This document shows positions 9,272-19,785 of a DNA stretch of 64,000 nt, piece by piece; positions within the stretch are counted from its first letter, which is position 1, and every line of letters starts with the position of its first letter. The translations under genes were made by a program, and so were the position numbers. The notes beneath the pieces were generated by a model, which did not search any database, had not been told where the DNA came from, and worked only from the letters and a program-made list of their open reading frames with translations. The DNA is from Treponema sp. UBA1747. GTDB taxonomy: Bacteria > Spirochaetota > Spirochaetia > Treponematales > Treponemataceae. Location of the stretch: positions 1,101 to 65,100 of the forward strand of contig DCHR01000056.1 in the NCBI GenBank assembly GCA_002315375.1, in the 5' to 3' direction.

Positions 9272-12046
9272 TTAATTGCTGGCGGCGGCTGAAATTACAA
9301 TATCATCAATGTAAACACAGTCATTACCATTTGAAACACTTCCATCTTTTTGGTATCGGAAAACAATCGAGCTGCTTCCTGCAGGAAGAGAAACAGAATA
9401 ATTATTAAACAAAGTCATTTCCCCGCTTCCGATAATTATTGAGGAACCATTTATTAATAACTGTAACTGGTCACAACCTGATTCACTTGAAGTCTTGTAT
9501 GCAAAAGTTAAGGTTCCAGCTGATTTAAGACAAACATACAATGTCATATCAGAATAAGAACTATGATTTGTTACCGGTGATTTCAAGCAAGATAAACCGT
9601 TATTGGCAGTTTCATTTGTTATTTCCCAGGTTCCAGAAAAGTATTCTGAAAGACCTGTTTCAAAGGACTCTGTAAACCCTGCAGAAGCTGCTTTTATTTC
9701 CGCAAAACCAGCATACAAAACAGTAATTCCATCTATTACATCATCCATTACAAATTTTACTTTACAGTCTTTGTCAGTATACCAGCCTGTAAATGTATAA
9801 CCTGACTTAACTGGTGTATATCCAAGAGTATTTCCATTACCACCCATAATATCTACTGTTTTTGTTTCTTCCTTTCCATCAACAACAAATGTAAAGTCAA
9901 TATTCAGCATCGTCTTCTGTGGATAGATATAAACATCAGTAACAGGTTCTCCTGCCATAAGCTCATATTCAGTAACACTGTAAGAGTCGTAATCCTGATG
10001 GAACTCCATCGAAATTGCTGAATCGTATTTCAGTTCATTTTCTATAAACCTAAGGTTTGTATTTCCTTTTTGTTTTGCGTAATAACCATAATTGTAACCA
10101 CTGAATTCATAATGGTTTAAACAGAACTCACCCTGTTTCAAGTAGTCAGCAATATAGGCTTCCAGCTCTGTTCCTGTATATGGTTCTGATCTTTTTTCAT
10201 TCAATTTACGGGCAAAGGCTTCAAGCTTTTCCAGATCATAACTTTCAACCTTAAGTTTTTCCAAAGGTGTCTGGAGTGATGTTCCATAAGGAACTTTCTC
10301 TGATTTTATATTTAAGATTACTTCTTCATTTTCAAATTCCGGATTTATGGTAACATGCTTATTTACAACTGTTTTTTTACCACTATTCTGGTCCAAAATA
10401 ATGCCAAACTGTTTTGTAAATGATCCGCTCATTCCATCAAGAGTAACTTTTACAGTACCTGTAACCTGAACGATTTCACCACGAAGATAACCTTTCATTG
10501 TTCCTACATTTCTCCAGTACCAGGTATCCTGCAGGTATGTATACTGATTGAAAATATCAAATGCTTTTACACGTGGATCATCTTCGTTCCAGCTAGGTGC
10601 AAAAAGCCAGACACAACCTTCATCCCAGGCTTTTTCCATAGAAGTGTTTTTAGCAATTGTATATTCAATTCCTTTTGTCATTGAAAGGTCTTTTGAACAA
10701 GATACTTCAGGAATTTCATCAATTTTTACAACTACACTATCCTGTGAGTTTTCTTCAATTCTGAAGTTCAATTCATCTTCATTATCAATTGTTAATTCTC
10801 CGGCACCGCCAACAGCTGTTACTTTTACATTTTCCTGGAAATAGTAATATGAACTGTACGAATCATATAAAGAGATTGTGAAATCATAATCTTTTCCTGC
10901 TTCAACAAATGGGAAAACAAAACGATAATAAGGATTATTACCAACATTAGTTGTATCAATAGAATAAGAAATTCCAGCCCCTGATACAGAAAGGATTTCA
11001 TTAACACTTGAGCCACTATTATGTGAAAGACCTGATACTTCAGGAAGTGCTATTTGAAATACAACACCATCTTCTGTTGCTTTTACATATTTTACATGTT
11101 TCAAGGCTACAATCTGATGAGGATCTTCTTCAATCTCTTTTACTTCAAAAACCAGGTCCGGAACAACTGTTTCCTGTCCTGCAACTACAGTAACAGGTTC
11201 AGAATGAAGAACCTGGTCTCCACGTTTTGTTGTGATTTTTACTTCGCCTGCAGGAATACCTGTGAAAGTATAGTTTCCATCAGCATCTGTATAAGCAATG
11301 AAAGTTGTTCCGGAAATCGTAACAAAAATCAGTTCTTCAGCGTCTTCGCCATAAAGAACCTTTCCTTTTACTGTTCCAGTTGTTGCTTTATTAACTGGTT
11401 CCAGGCTGATTGTTTCAACAGAAACTTCTTCATTAGCACGAACAGTTACTTCTCTAGCAGTTTTCTTTGCACCATCATAAGCTGCAACTACAGCTACTTT
11501 TGTGCCGGCAGGAATGCCTGTAAGTTTATAGTTTCCACCAGCGTCAGTTTTTGCACAGTAATTTACACCAGCAACATAAACATCAATATCACTTCTTGGA
11601 GCGCCGTCGTAAACAACATTTCCTTTTACTGATCCAAGTGCTGTAAGAGCAAGTTCTGTTACTTTTGTTGTTTCGGCAGCGCGAACAGTAATAACTTCTG
11701 AAATTGCTGCAGCCTGAGAATAATAAGAAGAAGCATATACCTTGTATTTTCCTTCAGGAACATTTTCGAAGCTGAAAGAACCATCTTTGGAAGTTACATC
11801 AACAACTCCGTCTGAATAAGCAACACGTGAATTACCTAAAGAAGCAAGAGGTTTTGTTACATCTCCTTCAACCTTTTCAAGTTTTACGGTAATTCCTTCT
11901 GATGACGATGAATTGTTATAAAGAACAGTTCCCGAAACTGTACCTGTTGTAATAACAGGGTTTTTGCCCAGTATGTCATTTATCATGTCACAACTGGCAA
12001 ACATGAATACTGCTGCAATTACAGCAAGTAAGCCGATTTTTTTCAT
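9272..12046 (-). CDS. Large surface lipoprotein with carboxypeptidase-regulatory-like repeats and InlB B-type repeat
   Basis: A 924-residue protein with a lipobox (FASC, Cys19). Three tandem carboxypeptidase-regulatory-like beta-sandwiches follow at about 35-110, 130-205 and 220-295, with the repeated core DADGNYTFTGIPAG. A long middle region has no family I recognise. Near residues 715-785 there is a Listeria-Bacteroides (InlB B) repeat, GYTFTGWYTDKDCK. The C-terminus (about 795-920) resembles a jelly-roll domain ending in YIDDIVIS. The layout fits an exposed adhesin or glycan-binding protein. A GGAGGG ribosome site precedes the ATG closely. It is transcribed alone. Confidence 0.8.
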   Translation of the reverse strand: MKKIGLLAVIAAVFMFASCDMINDILGKNPVITTGTVSGTVLYNNSSSSEGITVKLEKVEGDVTKPLASLGNSRVAYSDGVVDVTSKDGSFSFENVPEGKYKVYASSYYSQAAAISEVITVRAAETTKVTELALTALGSVKGNVVYDGAPRSDIDVYVAGVNYCAKTDAGGNYKLTGIPAGTKVAVVAAYDGAKKTAREVTVRANEEVSVETISLEPVNKATTGTVKGKVLYGEDAEELIFVTISGTTFIAYTDADGNYTFTGIPAGEVKITTKRGDQVLHSEPVTVVAGQETVVPDLVFEVKEIEEDPHQIVALKHVKYVKATEDGVVFQIALPEVSGLSHNSGSSVNEILSVSGAGISYSIDTTNVGNNPYYRFVFPFVEAGKDYDFTISLYDSYSSYYYFQENVKVTAVGGAGELTIDNEDELNFRIEENSQDSVVVKIDEIPEVSCSKDLSMTKGIEYTIAKNTSMEKAWDEGCVWLFAPSWNEDDPRVKAFDIFNQYTYLQDTWYWRNVGTMKGYLRGEIVQVTGTVKVTLDGMSGSFTKQFGIILDQNSGKKTVVNKHVTINPEFENEEVILNIKSEKVPYGTSLQTPLEKLKVESYDLEKLEAFARKLNEKRSEPYTGTELEAYIADYLKQGEFCLNHYEFSGYNYGYYAKQKGNTNLRFIENELKYDSAISMEFHQDYDSYSVTEYELMAGEPVTDVYIYPQKTMLNIDFTFVVDGKEETKTVDIMGGNGNTLGYTPVKSGYTFTGWYTDKDCKVKFVMDDVIDGITVLYAGFAEIKAASAGFTESFETGLSEYFSGTWEITNETANNGLSCLKSPVTNHSSYSDMTLYVCLKSAGTLTFAYKTSSESGCDQLQLLINGSSIIIGSGEMTLFNNYSVSLPAGSSSIVFRYQKDGSVSNGNDCVYIDDIVISAAASN

Positions 12047-12073
12047 AGACCCTCCATATGGTATGTTTTTATA

Positions 12074-12085
12074 GTGTAATTACAC
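12074..12085. promoter_or_regulatory. 12-bp perfect palindrome upstream of the large lipoprotein
   Basis: GTGTAATTACAC is a perfect palindrome 28 bp upstream of the start codon, inside the probable promoter or leader (TAAAAT and TATAAA-like boxes lie on either side on the minus strand). A regulator-binding site is possible but untested. Confidence 0.35.
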
Positions 12086-12129
12086 CATTTTACCACAGGA
12101 AAGTCTAAATTGCAGAATTTTATTATAAA

Positions 12130-15100
12130 TCAGACACGGCGAACTGCAAGAAGCGTAAGATCATCAAGCTGCTCGTCTTCGGCTACGTTTGTATACTCCA
12201 GGTAGTTTTCTTCTTCTGTTTCATTTTTATTTGCACAATACTTGCTGTACAAATTGAAGTGCTTGTCCAGGAAGGCATCAATTCTGCGGTCAACAGTAAC
12301 TGTATCATTTACGGAAGCAGCCGGAGCTTTGTACATTCGGAATATTTTTTCAACTGATGCCAGGGCAAGAATTGCTTCTTCAACGGAACCTTCACAGTTC
12401 GTAAAGTCGAAAACAAGATTTTCACCCGAAACAGGATTCTTTTCCTTTGAAAGAACAAATCGCTTTCTGGCAAATACTGCTTCAATTATTCCCTGAACTC
12501 TTTCTGGTTCCATCTGCTCTTTGGCATCTTCAATAACAGTAAAGTCGGCACGGCGGCAAAGACGAGTTGATTCTTCAATACCGTCAGTATAAAGGAAAAG
12601 AACGTCACCAGGTTTCAGGTTTGTTTTTTCCACCTTGAATCCGCCCTTCATATCAATCATGTATGAAGGAAGAGGACCTGCTGCAGGAGTTTCACTCAGC
12701 GTGATTACTTTCTGTTTTTTCTCTTCGCTGTCATAAATATGAACAATGTTATCTCCGGCATTACACATAAATACATCACCGGTTTTGGTATCAAAGAGAC
12801 AAATCAGCATTGCGGCAAATTTTCCTTTAAGACCTAATGATTCAAGAGCATCATTTATTTTGGAAACAAGAACATTCAGGCGGACACCGTCTTTTGCATA
12901 AGTCCAGTTATTGAAGTACTCACGGAAATGTGTTGCAACAACAGTCATAATAAGGGCGGCAGGAACTCCGTGTCCCGAAGCGTCACATTTTATGATTGCG
13001 AACCATCTGTCATCCAGTTTTCTATAATCGAAATAGTCACCTGAAACGCCGCTGGCTCCTTCATAGTAACCGAAACATTCCAGATGCTGGTCTTTCAATT
13101 CGGCTACAGTCTGAGTTTTCTGTTTTCCCGGCAGCAAAGGAAGGAATGCATTCTGAACCGCCTTACCGTCAAGAGAAAGTTTTTCATCTTCTGCGGCGCG
13201 TGCAAGTTCCCCTGTCATTTCATTGATAACTTCACCAAGCTGACCGATTTCGTCTTTTGTCCGGACCTTAAAATCTTTTCCCTTTAATTTTGCTTTATCC
13301 TTTGTTTCCCCGATTACCTTAACGTAAGAAGCAAGGCGTTTGATTGGAACAACAATAATTGAAGAAATAATAAAGGAAAGAATGGCACCTATTAAAACTG
13401 CGAGAAGAGCAACTACGCCGGCAACGAAGAATACAGTTCTTCTTGAAGTCTCTGCTTCATCTACAAGACTCTGTGTCGAAATCTGCAGAAGAATAACACC
13501 ATGAACATAATTCTGACTCGAACCCTGTCTGAACAAAACCGGTTTATAGAAAAGATAATCTGTATTTTCCCGGTCCAGAACATTTGGATCGAATACCGGG
13601 TAAGAAGAAATTCCAGCCTTTGAAATATCACTTAAAAGATTTGTAAGTTTTACGTTCAGTTCAGTTGTAATCGCTGCAATTTCTTCACGACGGGTAACGC
13701 TAAGTTCATCTGTACTAAGTGCAAGACTTACACCTTCCGCGTTCAGTTCAGAAATTGTCAGGGCTATATCCCCTGCATTTTCAACAGCTTTTTGATTCAG
13801 TGAAATACATTCACTGGTAATGGTCTGAACAACAGGATCGATATTTTTTGAAACACCAAAGTTAATTGTTTCTGTGTCAATTTTTTCAGAAATACTTTTA
13901 TCGTTTGTTGCCCATACAAAATCCATTCCGGCAACATTTGCATTTTCAGATTCACCGATAATCGTGGCATAACGGGCTTCGCTCATGGACTCTGCCTGTC
14001 CAGGCAGATAACTAAGTTCCAGAATATTATTTGCAGGCATGTAGGCTTTTGCGCCGGATGAAAGACTTTCCAAAAGAACTTCTACCCGCTGCTGAAGTCC
14101 GCGGCTTAATGTCTGTTCCTGCATTGTTGTCATCATGTACCCAAGAGGAACGGCAACCAGAGCAACAATTGCAAAAACAAGAATAGAGGTAAATCCTACA
14201 AGCTTAATCTTTAAGCTGACACCTCTTCGTTTCAAAGTTTCGTGTTTTGATTTTTTCTCTGCAGGCATAAGTCCTCCTGTAATAAGTGCATTTACTTCTT
14301 TTCTTACCAGCAACGATTCACGGGCAGAACTAATAAATCCGTGAACAGCAAAAATGAGCATGCCGAAGCTAAGAAGCAGAATAAATGCTAAAAGCAGATA
14401 ATTTGTATTTATTGAGTATGTATTTGTTTTTTCAGTTACTTTCCAGTCAGGAACAAATTTGATGTCAGGTTCAATTTTTACAGTACCATTTTGTTCTATA
14501 TGAACAATCGCTTTACTCATGTAAAGTCCACGGTCTGTATGAACCAGTCCGATGCGGTAATTTCCTTCATCCAGGTCATTTCCAAGCTGGACATTTATAA
14601 TCCGATTGTCAGAAGTTACCTTATACTGGGCTGAATCCCGGTTCAGAATCATGTCATAAGGTTCTGCACCGTCTCGGTCAATATAAATAGTTCTGATGTT
14701 TCCATCGTAAGTAAACCCACCGCCGGTAATTTCCAGTGTAACTTCTCCCAGTTCATTTACTGTTGAAGAAGCCGAAATAATATAGGTTCGCGGATTGAAT
14801 TTATTCAGAATCAGAAGCTTTGTAACCTTTTCTGAAATATTTCCAACATCATCGATTGCAGCAACGGTGAGAATATAAATTCCGTTTGACCGTTCTTTGA
14901 AAGAAACAGATTTAGCTGAGGTGAGAACTTTATTCGGGACTTTCTTTCCTGTTTCCAGAACCTCTGCAAATTTTTCTTTATATGATTCCAGAACAGTCTC
15001 AAACTGTTCTGCATTAAGTCTGATCGGACGTCTTGAAGAATCAACCAGATTTTTTGGAATCGGAGACAGATAATCAAGACTGTAAGTAAAGCCGGCAAGA

Positions 15101-16707
15101 TCAATGTCATTTTCATCAGGAACAAAGTTTACAGTAAATGCATTTGCAGCAGGTTGGCCGAATTTATCTGTTTTAGCAAGTAGAATTTCAGGTTTAGTTG
15201 GAGGAGTAATATCCAGATTATATGAAATAGAAGAATAATCAGAAGCATTTCCTGCATAGTCAAATACACGGGCTTTGAAATACCAGTCACCATCCTCAAC
15301 CGCTTTCAGGTTCAACGTATTCTTTGAGGCAAAGAACTGCATTGTATTTGAAGGCACAGTATCAGGATTCTGACTCCATGAGTATGAGAAACCTGCAATT
15401 CCGGAAGAATCATCCGGGATTTCAATCCTAATTTTTACATCACGGTTTGTACCATGATGACCTTCTTTGAAGGACAAAGCAGAAATCTCTGGGGTCTGAA
15501 CGGAACTGTCAGGTTTAAGCATGACGATGCTTCCGGCATTTTTACCGGCTTCCTGCCATACAAAAGAAAGTTCATTTCCATTATCAGAAATTACAGGAAA
15601 TGCAAAAAGGTTCTTTGATTTTCGGGATGACAGAGCGCTTTCATCCCAGAACATACCGTTTTTCTGGGAAAAATAAACTCTTTCTGAACCGGTACGGGTA
15701 TCAAACCATACAAGGGAAAGCTGATTGTTAAAATCGAATATTTTGGCACGGCTTGCATTGCCGTCAGTAGTTACCTGTTCTGTCGAACCAGGAACCACAC
15801 CGTTTTCAGTTATTTTTTCAATCCAAAGCTGTGAGTTTTCTGAAAGATAATAAGCCCTTTCCCATGCCAGATAAACTTCACCCTTGAAATTATAAAGGGA
15901 AGCCTGCTGGTTCTGATAATTTGTATAAACCCGGGTATCAGAAACAGGAATTGTACTCTGATCAGTAAGAAGAACAGGCGCACTCCAGGTTTTTCCATCG
16001 ATAGAAAAGGTTCCGTAAAGCTGATAAGAAATCCTGTTATCAGAAAGAACCTGAGACTGGAAAACTACCAGATCACCATTTTTGTATGGAACAAGAGACG
16101 GAATAAAAGGATTGGTGTATCTTACAGTCGGACGGAACTGACTGAAAGCAGTCCAGTTTCGACCATTGGCTGATTCAGCAGTAACAATTGTAAAGCTTTC
16201 ATTTTCACTTGAAGAACAGAAAAGTTTCAGGGCATCCTTTGAAGTAATATAAAGACGTGGAGCTGCAAGGAACTTAGTCTGTTTAGGCAGAAGATTCTTT
16301 GTTACTTCCCCTTCAGGAGAAATTCTGTAAATTGCAATTTCATGAGTTCCCGTAAGGATTGCAACATAAACAGAACCGTCGCTTTTCATTGCTGCAGAAA
16401 AAACATCAGGAACTTCACCCGAATACTTTACCGGTTCAGTAAATCTTTCCAGAACAAGAGGACTTTCAATCTGATTGAAATACTGACAGCTGAGCCACAA
16501 CTGATGATTTTTCTTGTCGGCTTCCTGCCAGATTACGCAGGAACTTTTTCCGTTTGTGGCTGACTTTGGAAATCTGGAATCCTTTTTAGTAATTACTTCT
16601 GGATTTTCCCAATAAAAATCGTCTGCCAAAGCAAAGGAACAGATTGAAGAGAAAATAAAAAATGCTGCAAGTAATTTTTTTAACAGTTTCATAAGTGTTG
16701 GACTCAT
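12130..16707 (-). CDS. Giant membrane-bound SpoIIE/PP2C-type serine phosphatase with extracytoplasmic sensor and HAMP
   Basis: A 1525-residue protein. A signal peptide (about 1-30) leads a long exported region (about 30-760) resembling sialidase/BNR propeller blades followed by Ig-like segments. Membrane segments lie at about 767-790 and 834-860, a second exported region at about 860-1085, then a membrane segment (about 1088-1118) and a HAMP domain (about 1115-1170). The C-terminal PP2C domain (about 1190-1480) has the metal-binding motifs GDYFDY and DASGHG. Such proteins dephosphorylate anti-sigma-factor antagonists. It is coupled (TAATG) to the upstream 996-residue repeat protein, so the two probably act together. 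No anti-sigma partner gene is in the window. Confidence 0.85.
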   Translation of the reverse strand: MSPTLMKLLKKLLAAFFIFSSICSFALADDFYWENPEVITKKDSRFPKSATNGKSSCVIWQEADKKNHQLWLSCQYFNQIESPLVLERFTEPVKYSGEVPDVFSAAMKSDGSVYVAILTGTHEIAIYRISPEGEVTKNLLPKQTKFLAAPRLYITSKDALKLFCSSSENESFTIVTAESANGRNWTAFSQFRPTVRYTNPFIPSLVPYKNGDLVVFQSQVLSDNRISYQLYGTFSIDGKTWSAPVLLTDQSTIPVSDTRVYTNYQNQQASLYNFKGEVYLAWERAYYLSENSQLWIEKITENGVVPGSTEQVTTDGNASRAKIFDFNNQLSLVWFDTRTGSERVYFSQKNGMFWDESALSSRKSKNLFAFPVISDNGNELSFVWQEAGKNAGSIVMLKPDSSVQTPEISALSFKEGHHGTNRDVKIRIEIPDDSSGIAGFSYSWSQNPDTVPSNTMQFFASKNTLNLKAVEDGDWYFKARVFDYAGNASDYSSISYNLDITPPTKPEILLAKTDKFGQPAANAFTVNFVPDENDIDLAGFTYSLDYLSPIPKNLVDSSRRPIRLNAEQFETVLESYKEKFAEVLETGKKVPNKVLTSAKSVSFKERSNGIYILTVAAIDDVGNISEKVTKLLILNKFNPRTYIISASSTVNELGEVTLEITGGGFTYDGNIRTIYIDRDGAEPYDMILNRDSAQYKVTSDNRIINVQLGNDLDEGNYRIGLVHTDRGLYMSKAIVHIEQNGTVKIEPDIKFVPDWKVTEKTNTYSINTNYLLLAFILLLSFGMLIFAVHGFISSARESLLVRKEVNALITGGLMPAEKKSKHETLKRRGVSLKIKLVGFTSILVFAIVALVAVPLGYMMTTMQEQTLSRGLQQRVEVLLESLSSGAKAYMPANNILELSYLPGQAESMSEARYATIIGESENANVAGMDFVWATNDKSISEKIDTETINFGVSKNIDPVVQTITSECISLNQKAVENAGDIALTISELNAEGVSLALSTDELSVTRREEIAAITTELNVKLTNLLSDISKAGISSYPVFDPNVLDRENTDYLFYKPVLFRQGSSQNYVHGVILLQISTQSLVDEAETSRRTVFFVAGVVALLAVLIGAILSFIISSIIVVPIKRLASYVKVIGETKDKAKLKGKDFKVRTKDEIGQLGEVINEMTGELARAAEDEKLSLDGKAVQNAFLPLLPGKQKTQTVAELKDQHLECFGYYEGASGVSGDYFDYRKLDDRWFAIIKCDASGHGVPAALIMTVVATHFREYFNNWTYAKDGVRLNVLVSKINDALESLGLKGKFAAMLICLFDTKTGDVFMCNAGDNIVHIYDSEEKKQKVITLSETPAAGPLPSYMIDMKGGFKVEKTNLKPGDVLFLYTDGIEESTRLCRRADFTVIEDAKEQMEPERVQGIIEAVFARKRFVLSKEKNPVSGENLVFDFTNCEGSVEEAILALASVEKIFRMYKAPAASVNDTVTVDRRIDAFLDKHFNLYSKYCANKNETEEENYLEYTNVAEDEQLDDLTLLAVRRV

Positions 16708-19697
16708 TAGAGCAGAGCCTTGATTTTCTTCCTCAATTCCAGAATCTTTGTAGAGTTTTTATTCGAACTTTTCTGCAGCAGCTGCTCTACAATTGCGTTT
16801 GCAGTAATAATATTGTTGTTCTGAAGTTCCTGAATGGCAGTCTGGTAACGGCTTTCATCTTCTGCAGACAAAACGGCTGCAGCATTACCACCAATACTAA
16901 CCTGGATTTTATCTTTAAGATTAATAGCCTGAGTATTGTTTGGGTTCAAAGCGATAGCCTGATCCAGTTTTGCAAGAGCAGTCTTCAACTTTTCTTCATC
17001 ACCATCTGCACGGTTGAAAATTGACTGGGCTTCTTTTGTCAAATCCTGAGATTTATTTGAAACAACCTTTGTAACAGGACGCTGTTTGATTCCAATTTCA
17101 AGTTCTACATTGTAAATCAAATCTTTAAGTCCAGGATAATTCGGATTAATTTCTGAAAGGTCCAGAAGGTCAGCATAACTTTCCTGCTGCTTGTTTTTAT
17201 CCTTATAATTTGCCTTTGCTGAAGCAACCTTTCTGGAGAACATATTTTCAAAATCAGTAGGATTAAGAATTCTCTGGACTCTCATTGAAAGAAGAGAAGC
17301 TTCCTGATTCAGAGGATATACAAGCTGAACTTCCTGAATTTTCTGAAGGGCAGCCTTAAGCTGATCAACACCTTCATTACGTTTTCCTGCAGCTATAAGG
17401 GATTCCCCTTCAGCATAATACTGGGCTGCAACGCTCAGAATTTGTGACATTTCAGGATAAAGAGGAGCTGACGGCTGAATTACACGGCCGGTTTTCATTC
17501 CCAGTGCAGAGTTTACAAGAGCCACCAGGCTTGAAATTTCCATATCTTCATCAACGTTTGTTACGGCCCAACGGGCAGCAGCCTGAGTCAGATAATTTTC
17601 TGCCTGTTCAAAGTTTCCGGCATAATATTCATTTTTTGCCAGAGTTTTCAGACGACGTACATCGGCAACGACAATTTCATTTTCACGCTGGGTAATTCTG
17701 TTACCCAGCGCCATAAGTTTCTTATCACTTTCAACCTGAAGTTCTTTTGAATAAGCAAAAGAAAGGGCTTCATTGTATTTCAGACGGGAATCCTGAAGAC
17801 GTTTTCGGGCAGTATCAAAGTCTTCTTTTTCAAGAGCAAACTCGGCCTGGTTGCAGCGAAGTTCTGCTTCATTAACGGCCTTTTCGGAATTCTGAAGCTG
17901 TGTGCGGCACAAAAGAGCCAGTTCATTTGAATTATTTTTCAAAGTATTGAGCTGTAAAACAAAATTATTCAGTTTACTGAGAGTTGTGTTTATCTGACTT
18001 CTTTCCGGAGTACCCTTAAGCAAGGCCACATGACGGTTAATTATTTCTAGCTGAGTATCAATTTTAAGATTGAGTGCTTCCGATGCTTCCTGAGATTCTT
18101 TCGGGAAACGCTGAACGAAAACTACGTCTTCACCTTCATTACCCTTATACAGATCGTAAGCCGCATCATAATCTTTTCTGCTGTCTTCAACATAGGCAAC
18201 TCCCGCCTTTTCAACATAATCGCAAAGGCGTTTATGTCCGGTATCGAGAGTTTCACGGGTATAAGCATTCAACTCTTCCGCATATGAACTGAACTTTTCT
18301 CCCATAGTCTTCAGAGTCTGACTTTTGCAGTCAATTTTTGAAACGGTTTTCAAAAAGTCCTGTTCATCCTGAGTAAAGCTGATCGATTCCAGAACTCCCA
18401 GAAGCACAGAAGGGAAATTCTGTCCTTCCATTTCTGCTTTTGCAGGGTTTTCCGGAATGGAAATAGAAACAGCTTTATCAAACCGCGAGAAAATACGCTG
18501 ACGGATTGTATATAAATCTCCCGTTCTGACAGGAAGGTCATAAGCATAATGACTTTCACTGTCATAGGCATCAGTTTCACTTTCGTAAATATCCGGTGAC
18601 AACTGGTTGTTTAAACTATTAACCCGGATTGCCAGAGAAGAATACTGTTTGATTACCGGTAAATCTTCAGAAGAAAGAACCGTTGCTTCAGTAGTCATTA
18701 TTTTATCCGGCATCGATTTCAAAAAGCTCTGAACATATTTGTCAAGTTTTTCATCAACAGCTTTTTTCATTTCTGCAATAAGCGAATACCATTGTCCATT
18801 CATTGCACCGGCAATTCCTGTTTCTGGTTTATCAGGCTGTCCTATAGTAAACCGCTTTACGAAAGGAAGAAAAGATGCGTCTGTAAGTTCCTCTTCTGAA
18901 GTCTCCTTCTGCTTTTCAAATGCATTACCGAACACTTCCCCTGATTCATATATTCCGTTTCTGATATTTGCAAAATTGATGAAATCAGCCTGAACAGCTG
19001 ACCATTTTTCGGCAATTCCTTCCTGATTTTCTTCCTGCACACAGGCGATAAATTTGTTAACCGAGTCTGAAAGTGTTTTTTGAAGTTCACTGTACTGAAC
19101 AAGATTTTGGTCAACTTTTTCAAGGGCTTCTTTTACGGGAACAACAATTTCTTCGTCAGTATTTTCCTCAAAAAAACGTTCCTGATACAAAGAAAAACCT
19201 TCACGGCTTTTTGTAACAACTGCAACATAGTCCCCGGATTCAAAAAGACTTTCTGATTCTTCATTAATGCGGTTGTATTCTTTACGGAAATAACTGAATT
19301 CCGCTGCACGTCTTGTTTCGCTGATGAAAGCCAGCTGCTGGTCAGAAGGATATTTTTCCAGACGTTCGAGTTCTGAAGTAATTTTGTAGATTTTTTCCGA
19401 GTTATCCGGGTCATCAACAATAACCTGGATCAATTCTTCTGCAAGACGGGCATATTTGTTTCTTGCAGTCATGATTTTTTCTATTCGAGTCTGTACCTGG
19501 TCAAAGGATTCCGGTTTTTCCAGAACAAGCTTATTCAGTTCTTCAAGAGCCTGGTCGTAACGGGTTTCCTTTATAAGCTCATCAATCTGAGACAGTGAAA
19601 TAAAAGAATTATTCTTTTGCTTCTTTTTCGCAGAAAAAACCTGGCTAAGGCAGAGAGAAAAAATCAAAATAGCGGCAACAAACTGTTTTTTGCTCAT
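16707..19697 (-). CDS. Secreted TPR/helical-repeat protein, partner of the SpoIIE-type phosphatase
   Basis: About 996 residues from the ATG at 19697; an upstream TTG at 19706 is in frame but leaves no room after the promoter. A signal peptide (about 1-24) ends near VFSA. The rest is almost wholly alpha-helical with TPR-like units at the N-terminus (about 35-110) and in the last 350 residues (for example ALAKLDQAIALNPNNTQAIN). It is probably a periplasmic scaffold. It precedes the phosphatase gene with a 1-base stop/start overlap. TATAAT (minus, 19709-19714) is 11 nt before the ATG with no ribosome site. No enzymatic motif is seen. Confidence 0.8.
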   Translation of the reverse strand: MSKKQFVAAILIFSLCLSQVFSAKKKQKNNSFISLSQIDELIKETRYDQALEELNKLVLEKPESFDQVQTRIEKIMTARNKYARLAEELIQVIVDDPDNSEKIYKITSELERLEKYPSDQQLAFISETRRAAEFSYFRKEYNRINEESESLFESGDYVAVVTKSREGFSLYQERFFEENTDEEIVVPVKEALEKVDQNLVQYSELQKTLSDSVNKFIACVQEENQEGIAEKWSAVQADFINFANIRNGIYESGEVFGNAFEKQKETSEEELTDASFLPFVKRFTIGQPDKPETGIAGAMNGQWYSLIAEMKKAVDEKLDKYVQSFLKSMPDKIMTTEATVLSSEDLPVIKQYSSLAIRVNSLNNQLSPDIYESETDAYDSESHYAYDLPVRTGDLYTIRQRIFSRFDKAVSISIPENPAKAEMEGQNFPSVLLGVLESISFTQDEQDFLKTVSKIDCKSQTLKTMGEKFSSYAEELNAYTRETLDTGHKRLCDYVEKAGVAYVEDSRKDYDAAYDLYKGNEGEDVVFVQRFPKESQEASEALNLKIDTQLEIINRHVALLKGTPERSQINTTLSKLNNFVLQLNTLKNNSNELALLCRTQLQNSEKAVNEAELRCNQAEFALEKEDFDTARKRLQDSRLKYNEALSFAYSKELQVESDKKLMALGNRITQRENEIVVADVRRLKTLAKNEYYAGNFEQAENYLTQAAARWAVTNVDEDMEISSLVALVNSALGMKTGRVIQPSAPLYPEMSQILSVAAQYYAEGESLIAAGKRNEGVDQLKAALQKIQEVQLVYPLNQEASLLSMRVQRILNPTDFENMFSRKVASAKANYKDKNKQQESYADLLDLSEINPNYPGLKDLIYNVELEIGIKQRPVTKVVSNKSQDLTKEAQSIFNRADGDEEKLKTALAKLDQAIALNPNNTQAINLKDKIQVSIGGNAAAVLSAEDESRYQTAIQELQNNNIITANAIVEQLLQKSSNKNSTKILELRKKIKALL

Positions 19698-19708
19698 GAA
19701 ATCCAAAA

Positions 19709-19714
19709 ATTATA
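19709..19714 (-). promoter_or_regulatory. -10 element of the TPR-phosphatase operon
   Basis: TATAAT on the minus strand, 11 nt before the ATG at 19697. The -35 region is weak (TTCCGA). A divergent GATAAT for the PorV-like gene lies at 19773-19778, 7 nt before its ATG at 19786. Confidence 0.45.
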
Positions 19715-19785
19715 TGTCCCCTATTCTATTTTTCGGAAAATTATTACTATTTATTATAGAAAAAAATACACCGATAATAAAGAAG

